In this document: piece by piece, positions 1-4,881 of the stretch
Layout: the number at the start of each line of letters is the position of its first letter
Numbering within the stretch: the first letter of the stretch is position 1
From: Acidobacteria bacterium RIFCSPHIGHO2_01_FULL_67_28
GTDB taxonomy: Bacteria > Acidobacteriota > Terriglobia > Acidiferrales > 2-02-FULL-67-57
Length of the DNA: 6,407 nucleotides
NCBI GenBank assembly: GCA_001766965.1
Contig: MEKM01000078.1
Location: forward strand, 1-6,407
Direction: 5' to 3'
Program-made: the position numbers and the translations under genes
The notes under the pieces: generated by a model
The model's input: the letters and a program-made list of their open reading frames with translations, nothing else
Told to the model about the DNA's origin: nothing
Databases searched by the model: none

Positions 1-333
1 GCGCTCGGCGTAGGCCTGGCGGACGCGCGCCAAGACCTCGCGCGGGTTGCCCTGCGGCTGCTCCTTCAGGATGGCGGTGAGCGCGGTGCCGGTGTATTCG
101 GCGTAGAGGTCAATCCGCCCGGCCCGCAAGGACTGGTGGCAGATGTAGCTCCCCGTCAAATAGAAGCGCCGCTCCACCGCCAACCCGGTGCGGTTTTCGA
201 GGTGCTGGGCGATGAGCTCACCGAGCACTACCTGCTCGGTGAAGTTCTTCGAACCGACGACAATCCGCTCTTCCCGCGCCGGCCCGCAGCCCGCGAGCAA
301 TGCGAAGAGAAGAAGCAAAGCGGCGCGGCGCAT
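1..333 (-). CDS. Osmoprotectant ABC transporter substrate-binding lipoprotein, N-terminal part
   Basis: This is the extracytoplasmic receptor of a glycine betaine/choline-type (OpuBC/OpuCC/ProX/OsmF class) ABC importer; only the first 111 codons are in the window, and the C-terminus lies beyond base 1. Seen: a short signal peptide MRRAALLLLFALLAGC with lipobox LAGC (acylated Cys16), then the family hallmark VGSKNFTEQVVLGELI (about residues 26-41) and YICHQSLRAGRIDLYAEYTGTA (about 63-84). In characterised family members the aromatic residues of the DLYxEYTGT region help form the cage around the quaternary amine; that role is assumed here. The ATG at 333 is chosen because the signal peptide starts there. 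A GGAA 11 nt upstream is the only ribosome-binding candidate, and it lies inside the inverted-repeat element that precedes the gene. Last visible gene of the operon; the exact ligand cannot be told. Confidence 0.93.
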   Translation of the reverse strand, partial: MRRAALLLLFALLAGCGPAREERIVVGSKNFTEQVVLGELIAQHLENRTGLAVERRFYLTGSYICHQSLRAGRIDLYAEYTGTALTAILKEQPQGNPREVLARVRQAYAER

Positions 334-334
334 C

Positions 335-460
335 GCTAGTGCCGTTCCAACTTTTTGCGGCTGAGAGTTCTGAGGCGCGCCGCCAGTCGGTTGCACAAGT
401 ATCGCTTGCCTTGCATCGCGAAGCTTTTCCTTAGGCTCAAATAGTTGGAACGGCACTAGC
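335..460. mobile_element. MITE-like inverted-repeat element at a CTAG/TA site
   Basis: A perfect 17-bp inverted repeat, gctagtgccgttccaac at 335-351 and its exact complement at 444-460, continues inward with two mismatches to about 25 bp per arm (335-359 / 436-460). The interior has no coding potential. Both ends carry CTAG (336-339 and 456-459). This fits a 118-bp element (339-456, ends GTGCCGTTCC...GGAACGGCAC) flanked by duplicated TA (337-338 and 457-458) inside an original CTAG. IS630-family transposases are known to insert at TA, with CTAG preferred by IS630 itself, so a non-autonomous IS630/Tc1-type MITE is a reasonable inference. Excising it with one TA leaves the permease stop TAG, then CG, then the lipoprotein ATG. 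Alternatives are a REP-type palindrome or a purely regulatory hairpin. Confidence 0.72.
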
Positions 461-1094
461 CCGCAGGGCGCAGGCGCTTTTCGACGAGCCCCAGACCGAA
501 GTCGGCCGCAAGCGCCAGCAGCGCCGCCGGCAGCACTCCCGCCAGGATCAACTGGTCGTTCACCATGGCCACGCCGCGGAAGATGTACTCGCCCAAACCG
601 CCGGCGCCGATGGCGGCGGCAATGGTGGCCAGGCCGACAGAAATCACTGCGGCCACGCGCACGCCGGCGAGAATGACGCCCGCGGCTAGCGGCAGCTCGA
701 CCTGGAGGAGAAGCTGGCGGTCCGTGAGGCCCATCCCGCGGCCGGCCTCGACCACCGCCGGGTCCACCCCGCTGATGCCGGCGTGGGTGTTGCGGATGAC
801 GGGGAGCAGGGCGTAGAGCGTGAGCGCCAGGATGGCCAGGTAGTCGGCGCGCTGCTCGCGCAGCCAGGGCAGCGTCAGCAGAAAACCGAAGAGCGCCAGG
901 CTGGGGACGGTCTGCATGACGTTGGCGCTGCCGAGCACGGCGCGGCTCCACGCCGGCCGGCGGGTGAGCAGGATGCCAAGCGGCAGGCCCACCGCCACGG
1001 CCAGCAGCGTGGAGAGGCCGACCAGCCACAAGTGCTCCAGCGTCAGGTCCAGCACCTCATTGGGGTGACGCAGAAAATAATCGAACACGCTCAC
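456..1094 (-). CDS. Osmoprotectant ABC transporter permease
   Basis: Inner-membrane channel subunit of the betaine-type importer (OpuBB/OpuCB/YehW-like), 212 aa, the usual length for this short permease family. Seen: a hydrophobic helix at about residues 22-43, a second around 53-75 carrying the family motif QTVPSLALFG (61-70), a third near 85-100 ending LYALLPVIRNT, and two or three more after residue 135. The cytoplasmic EAA coupling loop, EAGRGMGLTDRQLLLQVELP (about 116-135), contacts the ATPase. The GTG start at 1094 is preferred because GAGAGG, formed partly by the ATPase stop codon, lies 6 nt upstream. It begins 10 nt after the ATPase gene, so translation is probably coupled. Its TAG stop (458-456) is made by the junction of the MITE-like element with the flanking TA; the original target would have given the same stop. 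No second permease gene is visible, so this subunit may act as a homodimer. Confidence 0.95.
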   Translation of the reverse strand: MSVFDYFLRHPNEVLDLTLEHLWLVGLSTLLAVAVGLPLGILLTRRPAWSRAVLGSANVMQTVPSLALFGFLLTLPWLREQRADYLAILALTLYALLPVIRNTHAGISGVDPAVVEAGRGMGLTDRQLLLQVELPLAAGVILAGVRVAAVISVGLATIAAAIGAGGLGEYIFRGVAMVNDQLILAGVLPAALLALAADFGLGLVEKRLRPAG

Positions 1095-1104
1095 GGCGCA
1101 CCTC

Positions 1105-1860
1105 TCATGAGGAAGTTGTTTTTTCGGCGGTGCGTAACGCGGCCACGTAGTCGGCGGCGAGGCCCTGGCGGGCGTTCAAAAACTCCGCCGGCGTGTACAC
1201 ACCTTCGAGCCGCCCGGCTTCGAGCAGGGCGATGCGCGTGCCGAGCAGGAGCGCCTCGCGCAGGTCGTGGGTGACGAAGACGATGGTCTTTCCGAGCCGC
1301 TGCTGGAGGGCGCGGAACTCGCGCTGGAGGTCGGCGCGGGTCAGCGGGTCGAGCGCCCCGAAGGGCTCGTCCATCAGGAGAATGGGCGGGTCGGCCGCGA
1401 GCGCCCGGGCCACGCCCACGCGCTGGCGCTGGCCGCCGGAAAGCTCCCGCGGGTAGCGCGAGCCCCAGGCGAGGTCGAGCCCGACAAGCTCCAAGAGCTC
1501 CCGCACGCGCGCGTCAATCCGCGCGGGCGTCCAGCCCTCGACTGCGGGCACGAGTCCGATGTTGCGCTCAACGGTGAAGTGCGGGAACAGGCCGACCTCC
1601 TGGATGACGTAGCCGATGTGGCGGCGCAGGCGGATGGGGCCCCAGTCGCGGGCGGCGCGGCCCTCGACCCGCACCTCGCCCGCGGTGGGCTCGAGCAGCC
1701 GGTTCACGAGCTTGAGCGTGGTGGTTTTGCCCGAGCCGCTGCGGCCGAGGAGGACCAGCGTTTCGCCGCGGCGGACGTCGAGCGTCAGGTCGCGCACGAG
1801 CACGCGCCGGGAATCCAGCGCGTAGAAGACGTTGCGCAGCTCAATGACGGCGTCGCTCAT
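1105..1860 (-). CDS. Osmoprotectant ABC transporter ATP-binding protein
   Basis: Cytoplasmic ATPase that powers the betaine-type importer. The 251-aa protein has all motifs intact: Walker A GRSGSGKT (39-46), Q-loop Q87 in YVIQEVGLFPH, signature LSGGQ (140-144), Walker B ILLMDE (160-165), D-loop ALD (169-171) and switch H198 in VTHD. The segment QEVGLFPHFTVERNI is typical of the OpuBA/OpuCA/OsmV group. Unlike OpuCA and ProV it ends soon after the nucleotide-binding domain and has no C-terminal CBS pair, so ionic-strength sensing by CBS domains is not expected. The start is placed at the ATG at 1860 (MSDAVIELRNV), where family similarity begins; the frame stays open to 1989, but that extension would overlap purC and is not conserved-looking. 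No strong Shine-Dalgarno is seen. First gene of the operon; stop TGA feeds into the permease ribosome-binding site. Confidence 0.95.
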   Translation of the reverse strand: MSDAVIELRNVFYALDSRRVLVRDLTLDVRRGETLVLLGRSGSGKTTTLKLVNRLLEPTAGEVRVEGRAARDWGPIRLRRHIGYVIQEVGLFPHFTVERNIGLVPAVEGWTPARIDARVRELLELVGLDLAWGSRYPRELSGGQRQRVGVARALAADPPILLMDEPFGALDPLTRADLQREFRALQQRLGKTIVFVTHDLREALLLGTRIALLEAGRLEGVYTPAEFLNARQGLAADYVAALRTAEKTTSS

Positions 1861-1871
1861 CGCCCGGCTCT

Positions 1872-1908
1872 GCCCGCGCCCAGTATAGTCGCCTCGCGGG
1901 CTGTTTTT
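1872..1908 (+). terminator. Terminator-like inverted repeat between divergent promoters
   Basis: GCCCGCG (1872-1878) and CGCGGGC (1895-1901) form a perfect 7-bp inverted repeat with a 16-nt loop. On the plus strand it is followed at once by TGTTTTTCT, giving the shape of an intrinsic terminator. No plus-strand gene ends here, so it could block antisense transcription coming out of the importer genes before purC. It could instead be an operator around the importer -10 box, or chance. The loop is longer than in typical terminators. Confidence 0.3.
1882..1887 (-). promoter_or_regulatory. Candidate -10 box of the importer operon
   Basis: TATACT on the minus strand, 21 nt upstream of the ATPase ATG, is a good sigma70-type -10 hexamer. 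It predicts transcription starting near 1875 with a very short leader. No convincing -35 is found at 16-18 nt upstream, so an activator or alternative sigma factor could be needed. The box lies in the loop of a GC-rich inverted repeat (1872-1878 / 1895-1901). Confidence 0.4.
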
Positions 1909-1927
1909 CTCTTCGCCATTTCTTCCA

Positions 1928-1955
1928 TTGACTTTCCCCCCTCGCGGAATAGAAT
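1928..1955 (+). promoter_or_regulatory. purC promoter, sigma70 type
   Basis: TTGACT (1928-1933) and TAGAAT (1950-1955) are separated by 16 bp; each differs from the sigma70 consensus at one position. The predicted start point is near 1962, leaving about 15 nt before the purC GTG. The leader is too short to hold a purine riboswitch. No Pur-box-like operator is evident. Confidence 0.65.
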
Positions 1956-1976
1956 CCAGCCCTCCGCCCGAAGAAC

Positions 1977-2897
1977 GTGAGCGCCACATTCGAGACTCCG
2001 CTGCGCGAGACGCATCTGCCGGGATTCACCCTGCTCTCCCGCGGCAAGGTGCGCGACCTCTACGCCGTCGACGACCGCCTGCTCATTGTTGCCACCGACC
2101 GCATCTCCGCCTTCGACTTCATCCTGGGCTCGGAAATCCCCGACAAGGGCCGCGTGCTCACGCAACTCTCGGTCTTCTGGTTCGAGCAGCTGCACGACCT
2201 GGTCGAAACCCATTTCCTCACCGCCGCGGTGGACGACTACCCGGAGCCGCTCCGCCGACACCGCGCCCAGCTCGAAGGCCGCTCCATGCTGGTGGTGAAG
2301 ACCGAGCCGGTGCTGGTGGAATGCGTGGCCCGCGGGTATCTGGCCGGCTCGGGCTGGAAGGAGTACCAGAAGACCGGCGCCATCTGCGGCATCAAGCTGC
2401 CGCCGGGCCTGCGCGAGTCGGACGCCTTGCCCGAGCCCCTCTTCACGCCGGCGACCAAGGCCGCGAGCGGCCACGACATCAACATCAGCTTCGACGAGAT
2501 GGTCGCGCGCGTGGGCGGGCCGCTGGCCGAGCAGCTCCGCGCGCTGACGCTGCGCATCTATGAGCGCGCCTCGGAGCTCGCCCGCGCCCGCGGCTTACTG
2601 ATCGCCGACACCAAGTTCGAATTCGGCCGGCCCGCCGCGGCGGGCCGGCGCGAGGACCGCGTCCTCTTGATTGACGAAGTCCTGACGCCCGACTCCTCGC
2701 GCTTCTGGGCGGCCGACACTTACCGGCCCGGACAGAGCCAGCCGGCCTTCGACAAGCAGTTCGTGCGCGACTGGCTCGAGCGCAGCGGGTGGAACAAGCA
2801 GCCGCCGGCCCCGGCGCTGCCGCCCGACGTCATCCAGGCGACGCGGGCGCGATACCTGGAAGCCTACCGGCGATTGACGGGAAAGGAATTGTCCTAG
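1977..2897 (+). CDS. purC: Phosphoribosylaminoimidazole-succinocarboxamide synthase (SAICAR synthetase)
   Basis: Cytosolic enzyme that joins CAIR and aspartate using ATP to give SAICAR in de novo purine biosynthesis. At 306 aa it belongs to the longer, yeast Ade1-like form rather than the roughly 240-aa E. coli form. Seen: the ATP-binding start LLSRGKVRDLY (about 19-29), ATDRISAFD (39-47), GSEIPDKGRVLTQLSVFWF, VECVARGYLAGSGWKEYQ, LPEPLFTPATKA, HDINISFDE, RGLLIADTKFEFG and LIDEVLTPDSSRFW followed by QPAFDKQFVRDWLE; these include the family's substrate and ATP contacts, and none appears broken. The start is GTG at 1977, matching the expected N-terminus; the Shine-Dalgarno is weak (GAAGAA close to the start). 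It is divergent from the importer operon and preceded by a good promoter, with no other pur gene in the window. A Fis-type gene follows 41 nt downstream. Confidence 0.97.
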   Translation: MSATFETPLRETHLPGFTLLSRGKVRDLYAVDDRLLIVATDRISAFDFILGSEIPDKGRVLTQLSVFWFEQLHDLVETHFLTAAVDDYPEPLRRHRAQLEGRSMLVVKTEPVLVECVARGYLAGSGWKEYQKTGAICGIKLPPGLRESDALPEPLFTPATKAASGHDINISFDEMVARVGGPLAEQLRALTLRIYERASELARARGLLIADTKFEFGRPAAAGRREDRVLLIDEVLTPDSSRFWAADTYRPGQSQPAFDKQFVRDWLERSGWNKQPPAPALPPDVIQATRARYLEAYRRLTGKELS

Positions 2898-2938
2898 GGG
2901 ACCCCGGGGAGACCCGCGCGGGCGGGTGGGGGTGAAAG

Positions 2939-3157
2939 ATGAAAGACCAACTGGACGCCCTGGTGAACCAACTGGTGGAGCGCGGGATCCTGTTTGACGA
3001 AGCCCGCGCCGAGTTCGAGAAGCGCTTCATCAGGAAGGTGCTCGAGACCCACCGGGGCAACCAGTCCCGCGCCGCCCGCGTCCTTGGCCTGCACCGCAAC
3101 ACCTTGAGCCGCAAGATCGAGCTCTACAAGCTCGACCGCAACTCCCACCGGCGCTAG
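2939..3157 (+). CDS. Small Fis-type helix-turn-helix protein
   Basis: A 72-aa protein with the Fis/HTH_8 fold typical of the C-terminus of sigma54 activators and of Fis itself. Residues about 20-36 form the helix FDEARAEFEKRFIRKVL; residues 41-64, NQSRAARVLGLHRNTLSRKI..., form the helix-turn-helix, with the GLHRNTLSRK recognition stretch very close to NtrC-type proteins. There is no receiver, AAA+ or other sensory domain, so it is either a stand-alone DNA-bending or regulatory protein or a relic of a larger regulator. The ATG at 2939 follows a purine-rich GGGGGTGAAAG. Separated from purC by 41 nt holding short GC palindromes but no T-run, it is probably in the purC transcript. Targets unknown. 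Calling it fis would overstate the similarity, because family membership rests mainly on the HTH. Confidence 0.88.
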   Translation: MKDQLDALVNQLVERGILFDEARAEFEKRFIRKVLETHRGNQSRAARVLGLHRNTLSRKIELYKLDRNSHRR

Positions 3158-3197
3158 CGCGGCGCACAGCATCGAGCCTGTGAGGCCGACCGCAGCC

Positions 3198-3266
3198 GAT
3201 TCTTCGCTCCGCCCGTTGCGTTGACGCTGAACTCAATCGCCGCGGACGGGCTCCGCTCAGAATGAC
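3198..3266. repeat. Interrupted palindromic extragenic repeat
   Basis: The outer ends, GATTCTTCGCTCCGC (3198-3212) and GCTCCGCTCAGAATGAC (3250-3266), are the two halves of a motif of the form GATTCTTCGCTCCGCTCAGAATGAC. From memory, close relatives of that motif recur between genes in acidobacterial and other environmental genomes. Here the halves are separated by 37 nt (3213-3249), and GCTCCGC is present on both sides (3206-3212, 3250-3256). As it stands, the whole forms a hairpin: ATTCT and GCCCGT pair in register with a symmetrical 7-nt internal loop between them. Confidence 0.5.
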
Positions 3267-3271
3267 AAGAA

Positions 3272-3285
3272 GGAGAGGACTCTCC
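3272..3285 (-). terminator. Possible terminator hairpin of the TPR-like gene
   Basis: Read on the minus strand, GGAGAG-TC-CTCTCC is followed by TTCTTGTC, a short T-rich tail, about 65 nt beyond the stop codon of the minus-strand gene. The stem is only 5-6 bp and the tail is broken by C and G, so this is a weak intrinsic terminator at best. Confidence 0.3.
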
Positions 3286-3350
3286 CGAAAATCGGGCAAG
3301 CAGGAATGTCCGCCCCACCGAGAGAGGAATAGAGGCGTTTTCGGGATCGT

Positions 3351-4682
3351 CTAGCGGGCGGCGGCACCGCCGCGCCGGGCCGGCTTGGGGATGTCCTCGG
3401 CCTTGACCTTGCCGTCCTTCAGCTTGAGCTGGAAGTACGGCTCCTTCTGGTAGCCGCTGACGGTTCCGGTAAAGTGGATGAAGTCGCCGGGCTTCAGGTT
3501 CTTGGCCTCGGGCGGAGCAACGACCCTGACTTCGATATCGGGCTGCTTGGCATCGGAGGCTTCCTGGGTGACCGCCACGGCCAGGGTCACCAGGTTGTCC
3601 GGGTTCTGGCTGACCGCCAGCACTTCGGCTTCCAGCTCTGGAAGCTCCGAGCCGCAACTGGCCAACCAGATGAGGTGTTCCGTCTCGCCGCCGGTTTTCA
3701 GGTCGTTGAAGATGCGCGGCAAGGTGAGCCCATCGCGCACAGCGTTCACCTCCGCAGCGCTGACCAGGCGCCAGCTGGCCGGAGGCTCGGCCGACTGGGC
3801 GGCGGCGGCGATGATGTCGTTGACCTGGTCGGCGGCGCACTCGGGCAGCACCTGCTGGTGGGCCGACATCACCTTGGTCAGGTACTCCTTTACGTCCTCT
3901 TTCTTGCTGACGTTCAGAGCGATGGCACGCGCCACGTGCCAGATGCCGGTGCGGTAGTCGGGCGTGGGCTGCTGCAGGCTGGACAGCCCGAGCTGGTAGT
4001 TGGTGGTGGGGTCGTTCGGCGTCAGGCGCACCAGCCCGGCCAACTCCCGGGCGGCGACGGCGTAGTCCTTCTTGCGGTAGGCCACAAAGGCCAGCACCTT
4101 GCGGAAGGCAGCTTCCTGCCGGAGTTTGTCGTCCTCGAACTGCTTGCGCGCCGCCGGGTCGGCGGGGGGCGGCACGGCGGCGTACAGCTTCTGGTGGAGC
4201 TCGAGGCCCTGGCGGGCGCGCTCGGCGCCGCGGGCAGCCAGAGCGTCGGCCTGGGGCGTGCCGTTGCGGAAGGATTGCAGGAAGCTGTAGGTGTAGAGAA
4301 TCAGGGGCGCGAAATAATGAGTGTCGATCTGGGTCGCGTTGAGGTTCGACTGCTGGAGGAAGCCGGCCACCTGGTCGCGGTCCATGGCCATGAAGTTATC
4401 CACGGCCTGCAGGCACAGGGGATAGCGCTGCAACTGGAAAGCGGTGGAGGCCTGGTTGGGGTAGACGAAGGCGCGCAGGACGGACTCGGGGTACTTCTGC
4501 AGGAAGGCCTCAATGGCCTGCAAGCGGGCCGCGGGGTCGGGCGTCTGCTCGGGAGTCGTCTCGACGTAAGTGTTGAACTCTTCCACCCCGTAGGGCGACC
4601 GCTGTCCCTGCGCCGCCGCCGGATTCGTCCCCAAGAGTACCGCCAGCCCCACCAGCAGCAGCCAAGCCGTGCGTGCCTTCAT
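3351..4682 (-). CDS. Secreted helical-repeat (TPR-like) protein with possible C-terminal OB-like region
   Basis: A 443-aa protein of unknown function, exported by an N-terminal signal peptide: MKAR, a hydrophobic core WLLLVGLAVLLG, and a likely cleavage after AAA at residue 24. No lipobox is present. The middle is alpha-helical with TPR-like segments, for example YPESVLRAFVYPNQASTAFQ and, further on, AFVAYRKKDYAVAARELAGLVRLTPNDPTTNYQLGLSSLQ, which has the spacing of a canonical TPR. The last 70 or so residues, with IEVRVVAPPEAKNLKPGDFI then HFTGTVSGYQKEPYFQLKL, read as beta strands and resemble OB-fold (tRNA_anti-like) sequences of exported proteins. The tail is rich in Lys, Arg, Gly and Ala. 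The ATG at 4682 is chosen over an in-frame ATG at 4742 because it begins the signal peptide and has GAGGAGG 9 nt upstream. No enzyme motif is visible; a periplasmic scaffold role is a guess. Confidence 0.85.
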   Translation of the reverse strand: MKARTAWLLLVGLAVLLGTNPAAAQGQRSPYGVEEFNTYVETTPEQTPDPAARLQAIEAFLQKYPESVLRAFVYPNQASTAFQLQRYPLCLQAVDNFMAMDRDQVAGFLQQSNLNATQIDTHYFAPLILYTYSFLQSFRNGTPQADALAARGAERARQGLELHQKLYAAVPPPADPAARKQFEDDKLRQEAAFRKVLAFVAYRKKDYAVAARELAGLVRLTPNDPTTNYQLGLSSLQQPTPDYRTGIWHVARAIALNVSKKEDVKEYLTKVMSAHQQVLPECAADQVNDIIAAAAQSAEPPASWRLVSAAEVNAVRDGLTLPRIFNDLKTGGETEHLIWLASCGSELPELEAEVLAVSQNPDNLVTLAVAVTQEASDAKQPDIEVRVVAPPEAKNLKPGDFIHFTGTVSGYQKEPYFQLKLKDGKVKAEDIPKPARRGGAAAR

Positions 4683-4753
4683 TTCACTCCGCCTCCTCGT
4701 CGCGTTCCCAGCAGAACGTTCCGGGCAGGATACCAGGGCCAAACCAAACGCCG

Positions 4754-4782
4754 ATTATAGGCATCCTGCCCCCGGCCTGCAA
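4754..4782 (-). promoter_or_regulatory. Promoter of the TPR-like gene
   Basis: On the minus strand TTGCAG (4782-4777) and a perfect TATAAT (4759-4754) are separated by 17 bp. The predicted transcription start is near 4747, giving a leader of about 65 nt before the ATG at 4682. The -35 matches the consensus at only three positions. Confidence 0.6.
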
Positions 4783-4822
4783 GCCCGTTCTTGCCCGGAG
4801 CGCCTGCCTCCGCCCTCTCCTT

Positions 4823-4831
4823 TGCTATGAT
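4823..4831 (+). promoter_or_regulatory. Extended -10 promoter of the SDR gene
   Basis: TGCTATGAT has the TGn extension directly before the hexamer TATGAT, with no clear -35. Extended -10 promoters often work without one. The predicted start near 4838 gives a leader of about 44 nt. GGGAG (4870-4874) lies 7 nt before the SDR ATG as its ribosome-binding site. Confidence 0.45.
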
Positions 4832-4881
4832 GAGGCGCCGGGCAAAACCGTTATCCGGGCCCCGCCCGACGGGAGTTTTCC

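Larger units (their letters stand above)
3158..3350. other. Convergent intergenic region crowded with inverted repeats
   Basis: This 193-nt gap lies between the 3' ends of the Fis-type gene (plus) and the secreted TPR-like gene (minus). No gene is supported in it. It contains at least four inverted repeats: the long interrupted one at 3198-3266, GGAGAG/CTCTCC at 3272-3285, CCCGA-AAA-TCGGG at 3284-3296, and an imperfect GGGC...GCCC hairpin with a GGAA loop at 3294-3315. Such clustering is typical of repetitive extragenic palindromes and of two-way termination regions. Confidence 0.6.
4683..4881. promoter_or_regulatory. Divergent regulatory region with two inverted repeats
   Basis: This 199-nt gap separates the divergent TPR-like and SDR genes. 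Inverted repeat 1 is GGGCAGGAT (4723-4731) with ATCCTGCCC (4763-4771), 9 bp perfect. Inverted repeat 2 is TTGCCCGG-AG-CGCCT (4791-4805) with AGGCG-CCGGGCAA (4833-4845), 13 bp with a 2-nt bulge. Each encloses one candidate -10 box. The heptamer CCGGGCA or its complement occurs at 4721-4727, 4792-4798 and 4838-4844, and CCGGGC recurs at 4855-4860. A shared regulator binding several sites is possible. Confidence 0.45.

Noticed and set aside
335..460. CRISPR-like or tRNA-like reading of the inverted repeat region
   Set aside because: There are only two arms in opposite orientation, no direct repeats or spacers, and no cloverleaf or CCA end.
1956..1976. Purine riboswitch upstream of purC
   Set aside because: The predicted leader is about 15 nt, far too short for a purine aptamer, and no conserved junction bases are present.
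1267..1980. Plus-strand frame (237 aa) opposite the ATPase
   Set aside because: It is the reverse-complement shadow of the ATPase and shows no family motif.
1861..1989. N-terminal extension of the ATPase to a start at 1989
   Set aside because: The extra 43 residues are Arg/Gly/Ser-rich with no family resemblance, overlap the purC start and cover both divergent promoters. The domain begins naturally at the ATG at 1860.
2897..2927. Terminator between purC and the Fis-type gene
   Set aside because: GGGGACCCC, CCCCGGGG and ACCCG/CGGGT palindromes are present but none is followed by a T-run, and they run into the ribosome-binding site of the next gene.
4683..4742. Longer start for the TPR-like protein at 4742
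   Set aside because: It would bury the signal peptide 20 residues inside. The ATG at 4682 has a strong GAGGAGG and a proper signal sequence.
3474..4760. Long plus-strand reading frame (428 aa) antisense to the TPR-like gene
   Set aside because: It is rich in Gly, Val and Leu with no motif, lies wholly opposite a gene with a signal peptide and repeats, and is expected from GC-rich codon use.
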